Shown here piece by piece: positions 14,331 to 28,832 of a stretch of DNA of 64,000 bases. Each line of letters starts with the position of its first letter. The stretch's first letter is position 1. Made by a program: the position numbers and the translations under genes. Origin of the DNA: Megalonaias nervosa (taxonomy: Eukaryota; Mollusca; Bivalvia; Unionida; Unionidae); the NCBI GenBank assembly GCA_016617855.1, contig JAECUM010001720.1, positions 101,868-165,867 on the forward strand, in the 5' to 3' direction. The notes beneath the pieces are model-generated. The model ran no database searches. It worked only from the letters and a program-made list of their open reading frames with translations, and had not been told where the DNA came from.

Positions 14331-16423
14331 TTAAATTTTTGGGGGTTTTATTGCCATGCTTGTGAAAGACGAGACAGTTATCACTTTTCCTGTGTCAGTT
14401 TATTATCTCAGTGTTAAGGTTCTATATTTAAGTGTTTGAAAGCCTTGTATCCTCCACATCAGTAGCTGTTATTCATCTGAAACATTGCAAAAATGTTATT
14501 GTACAGTTGTCTAAAAATTTCTATACCAATTTGCTTAGAGTTCTGTCTCACCTGCGTAAATAGCATTATTCACATGTGGGACACCTGTTTAGCAGGACAT
14601 TTGTTATGCATTATTTGTAAATTTTATCATAGTTTTTATGAATAAAATCTTCCATAACAGTGAGTCAAACCAGAATCACTTTTGCTTGGCAGTGGTCATC
14701 GATTAACTTTGTTCCACATCACTGTTTAACGAAACGATCAGCAGTGCTTGGCTATTGAAGATAGATCAGGACATAACATTTGAGACTAGTTCTTCATTGC
14801 AGATTAGCTAAAGAACTGTTAGAAGTTTCTTTATATGTTCTATAATTGCATGGAATTTGACACTTGGTCTGGTTTTCTAATCATTTCATATAAACTCCAA
14901 TAGTGCATATTAATATTTTTAACTTTTCAATCAGTTGAGTAAATTATGATGCAGTGAAAGAGTGGAAATTGTATTCGTTTTCAGACTGATTTAAAGCAAG
15001 TGTTAGTATGTATTAAATAAATCACAATGATATCATCTTTGTGTTGTTAAGAAGTGTATATATACATATATAGGGCATGAACATTAGCATCCTTTGAGTA
15101 TTGATAAATAGCACATTACATGTGTATCGCAGTGATACATGTTTGACCATTGTATTGCAGGTTCTTTTTTAATGCTTATCTCGTGTATCAAAGATGGCTT
15201 CTTATGTACTTTGCTGACCTCAGTGAATTACATTGACATTACACATTTGTAGGACCTTCCAGTGCAAACTGTTGACATTTTTTTTATTATTCACAAATAT
15301 ATTCATCTTGTTTCGCTTGTCTGTAGAGTGTAATGATTTTTAGTCAGTTTTGGTTGTGATGAATAAATAATGGTCTTGTAGGTAAAAAATGTTAATATTT
15401 TAGAAAGTCATCCCGATGATATCTTTTTTAATCAAGTTAAACTTAAAGCTTTAAATGTGAATTTATCTTTTGTTTGTTTAATGAGCTATGATAGTGTATC
15501 TAAATCATATTTTTATATCCATTATCGTGTCTTTTTAGCAAATTTTATTACTTGTGATTTTAACATAACTTTTACTTACCTTGATTTGCTCCACATTTCA
15601 TTTTTATAGAACTTCATAGTTAAACATTTTATCATGCTCTTAAACATCGTCATTTTTCCCTTCCACTTGTACTGGCAACTCTTTCCAGTCATCCTTATTT
15701 CTTATTACTCATTCTCTCTGATTAAAAATGCTCAAAATGTACTTATATTTGATGTTTTCTTTTTCCAATTTATTGCAAAGCTTGACATAACTCATGTTTT
15801 CATCCATTTGCATGTTCGTATGTCCAGCCGTTCACACCCTAGATTAAATTACAAGTTAATATATTCCTTTTTTTTTTTTCAAAAACATTTTGTTCCACCC
15901 TCTTTGGATTTGGACTATAGCTGAGGTGCAGGCTTGACATGCAGGCCATAACCAGCTTCTTGTGTCCTTTATTCATGAGAATGTGTCACTTCTATCATGT
16001 CCATCTATATCAGTGAAGCAGGCAGGGCATGCGGTTGTAGGGTTGTGGATATATGTACATGTGTATGTGCGTATCTACAGTATTTAAATGAAGATCACCT
16101 CAATAATCATCATGCATATGTTGAGGAGGTCTTCTCGGTGAGTACATCTCCCTATTTGCCGATCAGGTGACTTGGACTAATATTTCATGCATCGTTGGAT
16201 TCAGCAATGTTTCTGTTAAATACCTGCAGATCATGTTTTTGTGTTAGCTTTGGATCTAGACCAGACTTGGATGGCATGCAGTCTGGGTAAAAGAAACCTA
16301 ATGGTTTTGGGGTCAAGAAATGAAAGGTCAGGTCACAGTAACCTGAAAAATAAAATGTTTCCAAAAGATAGATAAATTTGCTTTTAGCCAATATACAGTC
16401 ACCAGTTCATACATGACTTTGAC

Positions 16424-16602
16424 CACAGTAGCTCAGTTGGTAGTGCATCAGACTCATAATCCAAGGGTCACAGGTCTCTACTAGAAAAAGCCAACCCAGA
16501 TTAGCTGCTTCAGTGTGTTGTAGGAAACGGCATCAAGCTCTCATTTCCTCAGCATGATAGAGTCAAAAATGGGTTAAAAGTGCTGTTAAAACCAACAAAA
16601 TG
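16424..16602 (+). mobile_element. tRNA-derived SINE, second family
   Basis: A box-A-like GTAGCTCAGTTGGTAGTGCA, a tRNA-like CTCATAATCC anticodon-arm segment and a box-B-like GGGTCACAGGTCTCTAC are followed by a body ending in GTTAAAACCAACAAAA. The head resembles an initiator- or elongator-Met-type tRNA (CAT anticodon). The changed T-arm and the appended body indicate a SINE, not a tRNA gene. Confidence 0.7.
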
Positions 16603-17207
16603 GAGGCAAGAAAAAAAAACAAACTTCGGAACCAATGGTCACCATGGCACAAATAAAGAAAATAGTATCTGTTAAAGAACTTGAATAACAAATAACATGT
16701 CTGCATCAAACTTAGTTGATGGCAACTTAGTTGATGGCTTGCTGTTGTCAAAGAAGTAAGCTATGGATATTAGTGTTGAAAGGTCCAGGATGAAAGTCAC
16801 AGTAATCCAATGAAAAGCAAAAGCTGTTTCACAATAATTTGTATTTGAAACCATGTTTTATTAACAAACTTCATGAATGGTTTACCACTGGAACAAGGAG
16901 GGGCCTATTGGCTTTATTGAGTTCATGGACAGCCTCGTTAAATGTAAAAACTGTCAAGGATGAGAGGCACATAGAAAAGTTGTACATCTCTTTTCAAAGG
17001 GCTTTTTTGATGACCTTTTTGTCTTATTTTGGAGATAGCTGCCCATTTTATTTCTAGCGGGATTTTCTTGTTTTGTTTGTAAATTCTATTGAAACATTAA
17101 CCAGCATATATACCTGAGACTTCTACACACAATGAGCACATGTATTGGCAATCATTCTCAAAAACAACTCGCTCCATTTTACTAAACAACAAACAAGAAT
17201 ACTGTCA

Positions 17208-17825
17208 ATCTAAATAACCCCCTATTTCCACTGTATTCACTATAGGACATGGATACTGTCAATCTCAATAGCCCCCATTTCCATTGTATTCCCCATAGGA
17301 CATGGATACTGTCAATCTTAATAGCCCCCATTTACAATGTATTTCCCATTGGACAGAGATATTGTCAATCTTAACAGCCCCCATTTCCATTGTATTCCCC
17401 ATAGGACATGGATACTGTCAATCTTAATAGCCCCCATTTTCATTGTATTCCCCATAGGACATGGATACTGTCAATCTTAATAGCCCCCATTTTCATTGCA
17501 CTACCCATAAGATCAGAATACTGCCAATTCATCTTTGCATCTCCCATTTCATTGTACTCCCCACTGAACAAAGGATTCGGCCAATTTGAATTGCCCCCAA
17601 TTTCATTTTATTTCTCATAGGACCAAAATATTGCCAATTCATCTTAACATCCCCCTATTCCTTTTTATTCCTCATATAACAAGGGTGCTACCAATTACTC
17701 TTAATGGCCCCCATTTCCATTGTATTCCCCACAGGGCATGGATACTGGCAATTTCCATTTTTTTTTTTTCTCTTTATAGGGCAAGGATATTGACCATTAT
17801 TCTCAACAGCCCCAAATGAAAAGTC
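17208..17825. repeat. Minisatellite, ~55-60-bp unit, about ten copies
   Basis: The unit centres on GGACATGGATACTGTCAATC, then TTAATAGCCCCCATTTCCA, then TTGTATTCCCCATA. The first five copies are nearly identical and later ones degenerate. ORFs in this array are products of the repeat. Confidence 0.9.
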
Positions 17826-18119
17826 TCCTAACATTCTGAGTAGCCTATATCTTTCAGTACTGATACACTCTGAAAATTTAACTGCATATAACCCAATTAG
17901 ACTATAGTGAAGTCTGAACTGCAAGTGTACTTGAACTGGATATTTTGAACTATTACTTCACAAACATATAAAATAACTATGTCGAGGAAGACACAGACCA
18001 TCCATTGCAAGAGGTTCCTCTCTTGCATAAATTATGAAGTTCCAACCAATCCTCCTTTTGAATTTTCTATAGTTAATGTAAGTGAATATGATGTATTCTG
18101 TACCTTCATCACACTAATG

Positions 18120-18985
18120 TTACAAAATCACTGTGATCGATGAAATAGGTCCAAAAGCCCTAAATCTTAAGAATCCACTGTGATTGATGAAATAGGTCCA
18201 ATAGCCCTAAATGTTACAAAATCCACTGGGTGTGATGAAGGGGTCCAGAGCCTAAATGTTAAAACCCCACTGGGTTTGTTGATATAGGTCCCAACTCCCG
18301 AAATGTCAAGAATCCACTGTGATTGATGAAATATTGGTAGGTCCAATAGCCCTAAATGTTACAAACCTCACTGGGTTTGATGAAATAGGTCCAATAGCAC
18401 TAGATGTTACAAACCTGAGTTTGATGAAATGGGTCCAATAGCCCTAAATGTTACAAGCCCCACGGGGTGTGATGAAATGGGTCCTAACTCCCTAAATGTT
18501 AGAAAACCCCACTGGGTTGGATGAAATATGTCCAAAAGCCCTAAATGTTACAAAATCCACTGGGTTTGATGAAGTAGGTCCAAAAGCCTAAATGCTACTA
18601 ACCCCACTGGGTTGGATGAAATAGGTCCTAACTCCCAAAATGTTAAGAATCCACTGTGATTGTTGAAATACTGGTAGGTCCAATAGCCCTAAATGTTACA
18701 AAATCCACTGGGTTTGATGAAGTAGGTCCAAAAGCCTAAATGTTATGAACTTCACTGGGTTTGATGAAATAGGTCCAAAAGCCTAAATGTTACAAAATAC
18801 GCTGGGTGTGATGAAGTAGGTCCAAAAACTCAAAATGTTACAAACCCCACTGGGTTTGATGAAATAGGTTCTAACTCCCTAAATGTTAAAAAATCCACTG
18901 GGGTTTGATGAAATAGTTCCAAAAGCTCAAAATGTTGCAAAATACACTCAGTTTGATGAAATAGGCCCAAAAGTCCTTAACATCA
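18120..18985. repeat. Minisatellite, ~50-bp unit, about 17 copies
   Basis: Units read TTTGATGAAATAGGTCC, then AATAGCCCTAAATGTTAC, then AAAATCCACTGGG, with indels and substitutions between copies. It starts about 300 bp after the previous array but has a different unit. Confidence 0.9.
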
Positions 18986-19059
18986 CTGCATCTGTATGTA
19001 ATATTTCAATCTATAACTTGCCATATTAATAACAAGATCCATTCTGGTGTTTTTCCAAA

Positions 19060-20250
19060 AAGAATTTTCAGTCATGAAAGATCAGACCAATTCTTTTTAA
19101 CTGCTTTGTGTGGAAACCATCTCTGATATTCTTCAGTGACAAGATTTTCAAATTAGCTCTTCTGGCAGTCATATTGGACGTAAGACTGGGACCATTTTCA
19201 TTTAGGATTAACAAGACACCGGAAGAAGTTAAAACCTTATGTTGACACGACCATCCATTCAGGAGATTAGTGACATAAGTTTCAATATATTCGTTGTGGT
19301 ATCCATATTTGATGTTAAATTGGCACCATTTTCATTTAGAATCAACAAAGTATCATAACTGGTTTTCTTGAAATGCCACATCAGCACAATACAGCTTAAT
19401 GGTGCCAATTAAAATGTAAAGTTTAAAAATGTCAAGACAAAGAACTACCAAAAAAATGAGGAAGAATCACCAACCAAATAAATGCAAACCTACAAGAGAT
19501 AAATGACAAAGATGTTTCTGTGTAAGGTACATAAAACAATAGATACAGATAAAAATGTCAAAAAATAGCCAGTTGGTGAAAACACAGTATCACCATCCAT
19601 CCAAGAGAAGCAGTCAAATAAAGATTTTCAAAAATGGCTCTCATGGCAGCCATTTGAAGGGGTTGGATCAGCACCCTTTTTAATGTAGGAACAACAGATT
19701 GCAAGAAATAGGTATTTATTCTTGTTTTTTTAATGTCTGGATCACCATCGCTTCAGAAGTAGCTGTAACCAAATTTTTGGACTTCAGAAAGAATTGTTTT
19801 AGTGAAAACCTTGTGTTGATGTTGCCATCCCTTCAAGGGTAGTAATAGAATGCCACCATATTTGTTATATTGGAGGTCTGTTTGGGTCCATTTGATTTTA
19901 TGACCAACTGGATATCATAAGAAGTCTTTTAGTAAAACCCCATTTCAATATGACCATCTGCTTAGGAGGAGTAGTGATAGGAAGAAGATGCCATTGTATT
20001 CAAATCGGAGATCTGACCTGCACCATTTTTGCTTGGGATCAACTAGATATCAGAACGAGTCTTTAGGCGAAAACCCCATGTCAATTTAATGCTTCATTCA
20101 TGAAGAGTTGCAACAAGGTTTTCAAGATTGCCACCATGATGATCAAGTTAGATGTCTGATTGGCACCATTTTCATATAGTACCAACAACTTTCAAAAGAA
20201 ATCTTAAAGTGAAAGCCACATGTTGAGTTACAACCATCCATTCAACTGCT
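19060..20250. repeat. ~145-bp interspersed tandem repeat family, array 1
   Basis: Diverged units share CACCATTTTCATTTAGGA, CAACTAGATATCATAAGAAG, GTGAAAACCCCATGTTGA, CCATCCATTCA and AAGATTTTCAAGATGGC in that order. The landmark CACCATTTTCATTTA recurs at roughly 19190, 19325, 20018 and 20163 with weaker copies between. The same family recurs at 27390-28640 and 30330-31200. Confidence 0.8.
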
Positions 20251-20956
20251 AATGGATGACAGATGGACAACAGACAAACAATGGGCAACAGATGCAGGCC
20301 CATTACATGCACTATTCTGGTCTTTGACCAACAGAGCTGATATAATAGAATTCTTCATTCACTTAGAGTATGCAAGTAAATCTTTATATCAAACAGCATT
20401 TTGGACGAGGTTTAAAACTTTACAATTAAGTGAATATGAACTATATACTGAGCTGCTGATCCGACTGAATAATTTCTTGAACAATTAAATTTGATTGATT
20501 CACTATATGGTTAGAACAAACCAGAGTTCACTACACTTTGATTGATATGCCAAGCTATTGACAGGATGCATTTTAGTTGAGACATCCTAATATAGTGAGA
20601 ACTGATGTCAAGCATAGCATTTTATCAAATTATAGTGATATTGCAGTGACTGGTTCTGCCTAAAGGTGTCAACAGGTATCTGGGTACTTAGCTCAGGCAC
20701 AGAAAATTATATTAATTTTACAACAAATACATAAAGAATTGTTTAAAACAAATGACAGAAGTTTCTATCAGGTCTTCACCTGCACATATCCAATAAAGCA
20801 GAATTAAACAGGTACCTTCACTATACTTAAATAACAGAATTTTCTATCAGGTTTTTGCCATAAACTGCTCAATAAAATAGGTACCTCCAATTAAATTGAT
20901 ATAACAGACTGCATCTATTTGAAAGGAATAGAAAAGATGGAATGAATGACAATAAC

Positions 20957-22030
20957 TTTATTTATGAAAGTATATTACATGCAATTTACAATTAATTAAA
21001 AATCGTACAGAAATCCATCAGAAGAATATCCCAAATAAACAGGACATTGGATTTACAACATATTTTGTAAAGTGTTGACATTTTTACATCATATTTTTCC
21101 CAAATGCTTGACACACAATGAAAAACAGGTTCCACATGCTGCAGTGAACAACAATGATCAAAATGTTGAAAATATTGAATTGGAAGATCATACAAAAACA
21201 CATACATTGGTACTCATTCCTCTATTGGTACTCTTTCCTCTAAATAAATGTGTTATTACTGTCTTTTAACTGAATTTAATTTTAACAGTATTTTAACTGA
21301 ATATCTGGAGGATTTCTACTAGAAACTTTATACAGGATGATAATCTGTTGTTTTTGTAAGAAAGTACATTTTTTCTAAGGTAGTGTTTGCTGTTCAAATA
21401 CAAATAATATTCCTATAATCATTCACAGACTTCATTTCTCTTTCAGCAAAAATAATGTCTGAATGATAAATTTATTAAATGTTTTGTAGATAATGTTTGT
21501 CATTACTAATTTATTAATGAATAATACACAAACATGAAAATTTGTACAACATTCTCATCTTGTTACAAGATAAAGCCATCAGCTTTTGACCATTCTTTGA
21601 GATAGCACTACCCACAGATCTTTGAAAGAATATTTTAACATTAGATTTAGGTTTTGATTATATGCATGTACTGAATAACATGGCAAAATGCATGGCAAAA
21701 TGAATGTTTCAGTTCAGAAACTTGTCCCACATCATCCCTTTCACAAAATATTTCAACTTTGAGCACACCCTGAACTCAAAATTTCAAGACAGAGGGTTAG
21801 AAACATATTTAAAACAACACTAACCCATGTACAATATAACGACTTCAGATAAAATTTCCTCTAGTCTTATTAAACATTCAATCAGTGCAAAACTATTGGG
21901 TCAAGTCAATGCTGAAAATGAGACCTTAAGTGAAAATTGACCTGTAAATTTAATATTTTGGGATGCAAAAATGGAACGATGGTAAGCTGATTTTCAATGT
22001 ACATGATATGGAACCCTGCAGCCAAGACAC
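20957..22030 (-). other. 3' UTR and polyadenylation signal of DNAL1
   Basis: An AATAAA hexamer on the minus strand (20957-20962) follows the DNAL1 stop codon by ~1.07 kb, with no other gene between. This is the best candidate end of the transcript. Small ORFs inside it have no recognisable domain. Confidence 0.45.
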
Positions 22031-25000
22031 TCAGGAACCTCCCTCCTCTTCTTCAACTTCATCACGGATCACAGGCACTCCTAAAGAGAACATGGAAATA
22101 AAGTATATACATTCAAAAAGGCATTTAAAAAACAAAGGATCATATCATACTACAAATACTATATCAATAGGGTAAAAAGCTTTCAAAGTTATATTCCTAA
22201 TTTTCAAAAATAACTGTTTAACCAAACTAAAAGCACGCCCCAGAAAGCCACTAAGATGTTCTGTGACTCTTTTTGAAATTATTATTAATTTCCAATCATC
22301 CAAGTTTTTATGTCTCCGAATATTTGTCTCCCAATGTCTTTTTAGTGTTTGGATTATCACCATAATAATGTACATATGAATTACTAATTAAGGCATAAGG
22401 TAAATTTATTGTCATGCCATATTGTCACTGAAAAGACAGAGATGAAGATGAAAGATGTCTGAAACTCTCTGAAACAGCTGCACCTGACTGTCTTAAAATA
22501 CAAACACTTTTGTTGGAAACTGTTAACTTTTAATGATTTTTTTTAAGTTCTGGAACCTGAGAAATGTGGTGAAGTTTATAAAAGGACAGTCAACAATTTT
22601 TTCCTTTATAAATTGATATCCTCTTTATAGGATAAAAGTACCATACTAAATGTAATGCCTAAACTAGCTTTGAAAAGTGCACACCCATTTTTGGGTAAAA
22701 ATTTGCATATACCTTACAGAGTGTACATTTCTCAGTCTTGGAATACCTCATGGGATGGCAGCAGTTGCTAAAAGCCACTTTCAACATCTTAACTTTCTTG
22801 AAACTTAGATCTTAGTCTCTATTAGTCAATGTACACAACATTATATCAATATAGTTTCCTTGCCAGATCAATTTTCTAAACTGTGATGCTTCCAAATGCC
22901 ATATATGGGTCATGCTGAAGATGTTAAATTTGTTTAAATTCTGGTTTTGAAAAAATCACATCTTTAACTTTCATGAATTTTTAAAACTTTCCACCTATTT
23001 AATTTCATCAAAGTTCTTTGATAACATCTAATTTGAATATCTACAAGGGTAATTTTTCTCCCTTATTGACTATGTGGCAACATGAGTACTGCGAATGTCA
23101 CAATATATGCCCACCCCATGTTTAATAGTCCTCTAAACAGGAATTAGTAGACCATGGTTGACTCAGAAATTGTTGACAAACAGCTCTCATGTAACATGTA
23201 CCTTTGGTCCAGTATGCACTCTTAACCAACAGCTATTATGCAGAGCCATTATTTCTTATCAGACTTACTATGACTGTGACCACCAACATCTTAACCCCTG
23301 AATCTACAATTTTCTTTATTATGCGAGTAAAAGCCATGCAAAAAATTTGGTCAAGCAACTTACTCCAGGATAAATGTTTTCTGGAAAACTTATCTGAAAC
23401 ACAGTGACCCTTACCTAAGACAACCAAAAATGTTAAGCTTCTTCCTCACCCAACAAGTAAAAATCATCCACAGAGTTTGGTCTAGGTACGTGACGTAAAA
23501 CTAATGTCATTCTATAGAAACCATTTTTCTTCTTTCAGTCACTGTGACTTTGACATTTGACATTTTGACCCCAAAACTGATAGGCTTCTTCCTTATCCCA
23601 AGTGCAAGCTTTCCACAAACTTTGGTGAAGCTACATTCCATAGAATTGAATGTATCATGCATACAAGGAAAAGTTGGACAGAAGGTTCATAGCATAAATA
23701 CATCCTGCCAAAATACAGGTGTAAAAACATTTGAGTATAATACCACAGTAAAGTTCCCTACATACATGGGTATAATATTATTTGAACCTGGATGGAAAGT
23801 GAATCAACAGTAGTAATAAGACAGACATAGATGGACATACAGTTTTCACAGTCCAAACCTTTTCTCTAAAAAAGAAGTTTCATAAACAGTTTATATACCA
23901 TCAAGTTTCCTGAGCTTCGAGAGCTTAGCAGCCACTCTGTCTCTGTAGTCTCCTTGTGTTGTATGGGTTTCCTCAAGCGGATTTCCTACGAACACCAGCT
24001 CCTCTAGGCAAGGCAAATCTGCCTGCAATAACAATAACAAAGATGAGTTACTAGAAATAGAACATTTTAGAATTCAAATTATTCCTATGATATACAGAAT
24101 GATCAGTCTGATGGATAAGCAGGACTGATTTTAATTTATCACATGACTAGTGTTATATACCCATACCACAATTTTTCTACATCTCACATATATAATAATA
24201 CTTCATAACATTCAGGTAAGGCAGGCATAAAGACTGAGACATTCAAGTGATTTTTAGAATCATATCATTACACTATTCTGCAGTTTCTTAAAAATGAAGT
24301 CAGTAGTTTTCATCACATAATAAAAAGAACTTACAACTGTATACTCATTATACAACTGTATACTCATTATAACACTGTATATTCATTATACAACTGTTTA
24401 TGCATTACAAAACTGTATACTCATTATACAACTGTTTACTCATTATAAAATTGTATACTCATACAACTGTATATTCATTATACAACTGTATAATCATTAT
24501 ACAACTGTATAATCATGATAAAACTATACTCATTATACAACTGTATGCTCATTATACAACTGGATATTCATCATGCAAATGTATACTCATAAAACTGTAC
24601 ACTTATTGCAAATGAAATTTATAAAACTCATTGCATAATTTCAATCTTTTGCTGGAAAAAGATGGATTCAAATTATTCTACTCATTTAATAAATTTTACT
24701 TGAAATAAGCACTCATGTTTCTACCCATAGAATAATACCCTGCTCTCATAAAATGTCTCAACTTTTATAAGTGTTTTAACTAAAACTTTTGCTCCTGCAT
24801 AGAATTCGTACAAACATGGATATCATACAATTTCTAAATTATACGATTTAGTCTGAATTGCATGTATTAATGTATAGCTTTAATACAGTGTTTCTCATGT
24901 ACTTTATAAATCAAATATTCAGCAAACTTTACCTGTTTGTGTCTGGATGCAACATTCCAAACAAATTAACAAATCCTGTATACTGGTATATAAAGACAGA

Positions 25001-28000
25001 AATAAGCCATATTCAGTAATAATGGCTGTCCAGAAATTCTGGCATATAAAGTTTACTTCAAAACATTTCACAAAATCAACAAAATTGTAAAAAAAAGCAG
25101 TTTTAATACATGTATGTTGAAATCTTTATTAAGAGCAAAAGGTCAATAAAATATTTGCCTAAATGCTAATCAAAAACAATAATTTAAATAATAATGAACA
25201 GTTTTGGATTCTGAAATTTATTAATTACCCACTAGAATAAAAATACTGGTAACACTTCTCCCCCTTTCTTTACTTACCAACTTCTGAAATTCTCCCCAGT
25301 CCTTAACTAGATTATTTGACATGTAAAGAACCTGAAAAACAGACAATTTCATATGCACTATAAATGATGTCCTAGTGACAGGTTTCATTTGGGTAAAGAT
25401 ACATGTTTAAAACAACCTAAAGATGTACACTGTAAAAGTCTTATGTCAACATATTTCACAAAAAATATGTCCTTTTATGGAAAAAAAAATATGCACTTTG
25501 CAAAGTCATTTTAATGGGTTTGTAAAAGCTCTGTAACAAAAGCCCCTTGAAGGGACTGGCACTCAACTGGTTGGAAAGAAATTCCTGGATATAAACCCAC
25601 GAATAGTCCATTGTTTCTGTCCTTTGATTCCTTTTAATGCTGAGTAATGAAACTGTCAAAAATATTCTTGAGATGTTCCAACATACCAAATTTTTGGTAC
25701 AAAAATATTTTCAAATATGTCTCACAAGATACCACATACTGCAGTATAAATTTCCTTGTTGTGGTCTTTGACCTTCAATCTGGTATCATGGATAGAAGAT
25801 CACTGACCTGGTCCCAGATGCTGTCAAGTTATATCCACCAGCATTCATGATTTTACTCTATTTGCTGGGGATGACCAACAGATCAAAGATTTTCACAAGC
25901 ACATAATGTGAGCAACCAGACACCAATCTTAGGATGTCTCAGATGTGATTATATTAAATGATCTTTGATTTCTTTATCCATTAAGATGCCAAATTAAGAC
26001 TTAAAAAAAGTAAAATTCAAAGATGATTAGGTTTACATATTGTTTCTTTGTTGGACAATCAATACAGGTGCCACAGCTCAATACAACTGCTACAGTTTAG
26101 CTGCTTCAGGGCTATATCATTTAGTTAAATAGGGTTAGAGAAAGAGCAGCTTGATTATTTTAATCAACAACAGTACAGTAAATTTCAAGGATCACTAAAT
26201 CTATTTGTTTGCTACTCACTATCAGTCCTGCACATTGGAAAAAAAACATCAACTAAACAATTAGGTCAAGACTGTATACATTATAATAACCAGTCCTTTA
26301 CATGATGTGCTTTCTAACAATGCAGTGATGTGTCAGCACATATCTGACCTTTAAAACAAAACAAGAGTAACCTAGGCCCTAATTAAACAGAAAAAGTTAC
26401 TAGTAACAATTAATCTTTATTATCATCCTCCAGTATGTTTGATAACCAGAGCAATAAAACTTTACCATTGGGCTTGACCAAATAAGCCCATCTATTAAGG
26501 GATAGGCCATTTAATTTTATAAATTATCTGGCAGTAAAATGAAAAAAATCTGAGCTTGAAAGAAATTCCTAGACCACCTCCTATAAATATCAAACTGCCA
26601 GTCCCTAAGCATTATGTATTTGTGATGTAGTGCTTGTTGTCAAAGTATAAGTAATTTTTAGAACAGAAAAATTGCTTAAAATAACATTGTTGAGTGAAAT
26701 TCTACAGAATTGGTTTCTGAAAGAAATTAATAGTTTGATAGAAAACTAGCATAGTATTAAGGGATAATACTGTGATGCATAATCAAATCCAGAACCAAAA
26801 ATGATACATTTTTAAATAATTAAATACACTGATGTTTTCTTTTTTTCACAACTCTTTATACCTTCTTTGAATGTTTTAATAATAACTTTTAGAAAAAATA
26901 TTTGGCTGCAAAGGTCATTTTCATGAAAAATGTTTCACAAAACACACCAGTATTTCAGAATCCCTGATACCCACATGTTAGGTCTGGTTAAATCTATAAC
27001 TAACATTTTTACAAAAATGAACAAGTTACTGAACTGGCTTCATTAAAGTTATTCTTCAGGTATATCCACAAACTGCTGGGTTTGATAAGAATCTATTCAT
27101 ACATGTACTTACTTGTGCTCTCATGGTCACAAGCCACTACTGCTAAAAACCATATTCAAGACTTTTGACCTTAAAACCAATACCAGAGTGACAACTATGT
27201 TTGTTTATTGGAAAGCAACTTTTTAAAACAGAAAGTTTTGTCTAAAATCACTTGTATATGGACAGATCTCTTTGTTCATAAGCTCAGTGAAATACAAAAA
27301 TGCAAATATTGGCCTCTGACTTGACATCAGGGTAAATTAAGTCTAGCTTTGAAACTTCTTCACGAACAGATATGTTGGTCAGATCTACGCAACTTTAATT
27401 CAGAATCAATTACACACTGTCCGAAGTATTTTCGTTAAAACCCCATGTCAATCCCACTCAGGAGGTGCAATGGTAACAAAAGGTCCTAGATAGCTATTCT
27501 AACTGCCATACTGGAGGTTAAATGAGCACCATATTGCTATCGTATAGTGTTTTAGAGAGAAATCCCATGCTGATATAACCATCCATTCAGGAAAAGCAGC
27601 CACATAAATATTTTCAGGATGACCATCATGCCATCCATTTTGGAAGTTTGAGCAACATCATTTTAACAAAGGAACTACTACAAACTGCAATAAAATATAT
27701 TTTAAAACAATCAAGAATGATCTTTCATTCCAGGTATTTGGCTACTGAGTGATGTGCTTATCTGGCAATAGGTCAGTTAGACTGGTTCATATTAGTATCA
27801 GCAAGATTTTCATTTAGAACAAGCTACATTCAGTGATAACCATTTTAGTGAATATCCGATGTCAACATGTCCATCCCTTCAAAGCAAGTAATGTCAACAA
27901 GATTTGTAAGATCTCCATCATGGCTATCACGTTGGAGGTCTGACCACCACCAATTTCATTTAGGGCCAAGTAGATATCATAAGTCTTTGTGAGAAAACCC

Positions 28001-28629
28001 ATGTCACTATGACAATCCGTTCAAGGGAAGAAGAAATGACTAGATTTTCAAGATAGCTTTTTACCATGTTGCCCACATTGGATGTTTGTTTGACACCATT
28101 TTCATTTAGAATCAATTGAGCATCATAAAACTCTGAGCAAAAATCCCATGTCATTACAACCAGTCACTCATAAGAAGAAGAGATAACTAGATTCTTGAGA
28201 TCGTGGCCACATTGGAAATCAGACCAATACCATTTTCATTTTGGACCAACTACATGCCACACTAAATATTTGATGAAAACCCCATGTTGACACAGCCATC
28301 CTAAAGGTGAAGCAATGATAACAAGAGCTTCAAGATGTCCACCAGGTGGCCATATTGGAGATGTGATCAGCAATATTTTATTTAGTGCCAACTAGACATT
28401 ATGAAAAGTCTTTCTGTAAAAAGCATGTTGATATCATCATCTGTTCAAGAGAAGTTGTGATCAAAATATATTTAAGATGGCCATCATGGTGGCCATAATG
28501 GATATCAGATTAGCCCCATTTTTATTTCCGACTAACAAGATCTCACAAGAAATCTTTTAGCAATGTTGCTATGATCATACATACCAATGAAGTAGTGATA
28601 AAATTTCCAACATGGCTACCATGGCAGAT

Positions 28630-28672
<43 letters not shown>

Positions 28673-28738
28673 CTTTAAAGAAGAAGCTCATTTGGTCAAC
28701 TGACCAATCTTCCATGAGGCCTTCTACAATGACATTTG

Positions 28739-28773
<35 letters not shown>

Positions 28774-28775
28774 TT

Positions 28776-28832
<57 letters not shown>

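Larger units (their letters stand above)
3830..20940. other. Gene-poor intergenic DNA with repeats
   Basis: I see no exon with splice context or a recognisable domain in these 17 kb. Besides the repeats listed separately it holds simple repeats: (TG)n(TC)n at about 7563-7590, TATG repeats near 12132-12155, (CT)n at 12241-12276 and ACAT repeats near 12893-12920. Degenerate pieces of the 1404-1592 MITE family lie near 8316-8390 and 10150-10222. Confidence 0.5.

Noticed and set aside
17408..17924. ORFs of 70-78 aa on both strands
   Set aside because: They lie in the minisatellite; the repeated sequence explains the repeated peptides.
18120..18985. CRISPR-like array
   Set aside because: Units are degenerate end to end with no constant-repeat/unique-spacer pattern, no cas genes, and the DNA is eukaryotic.
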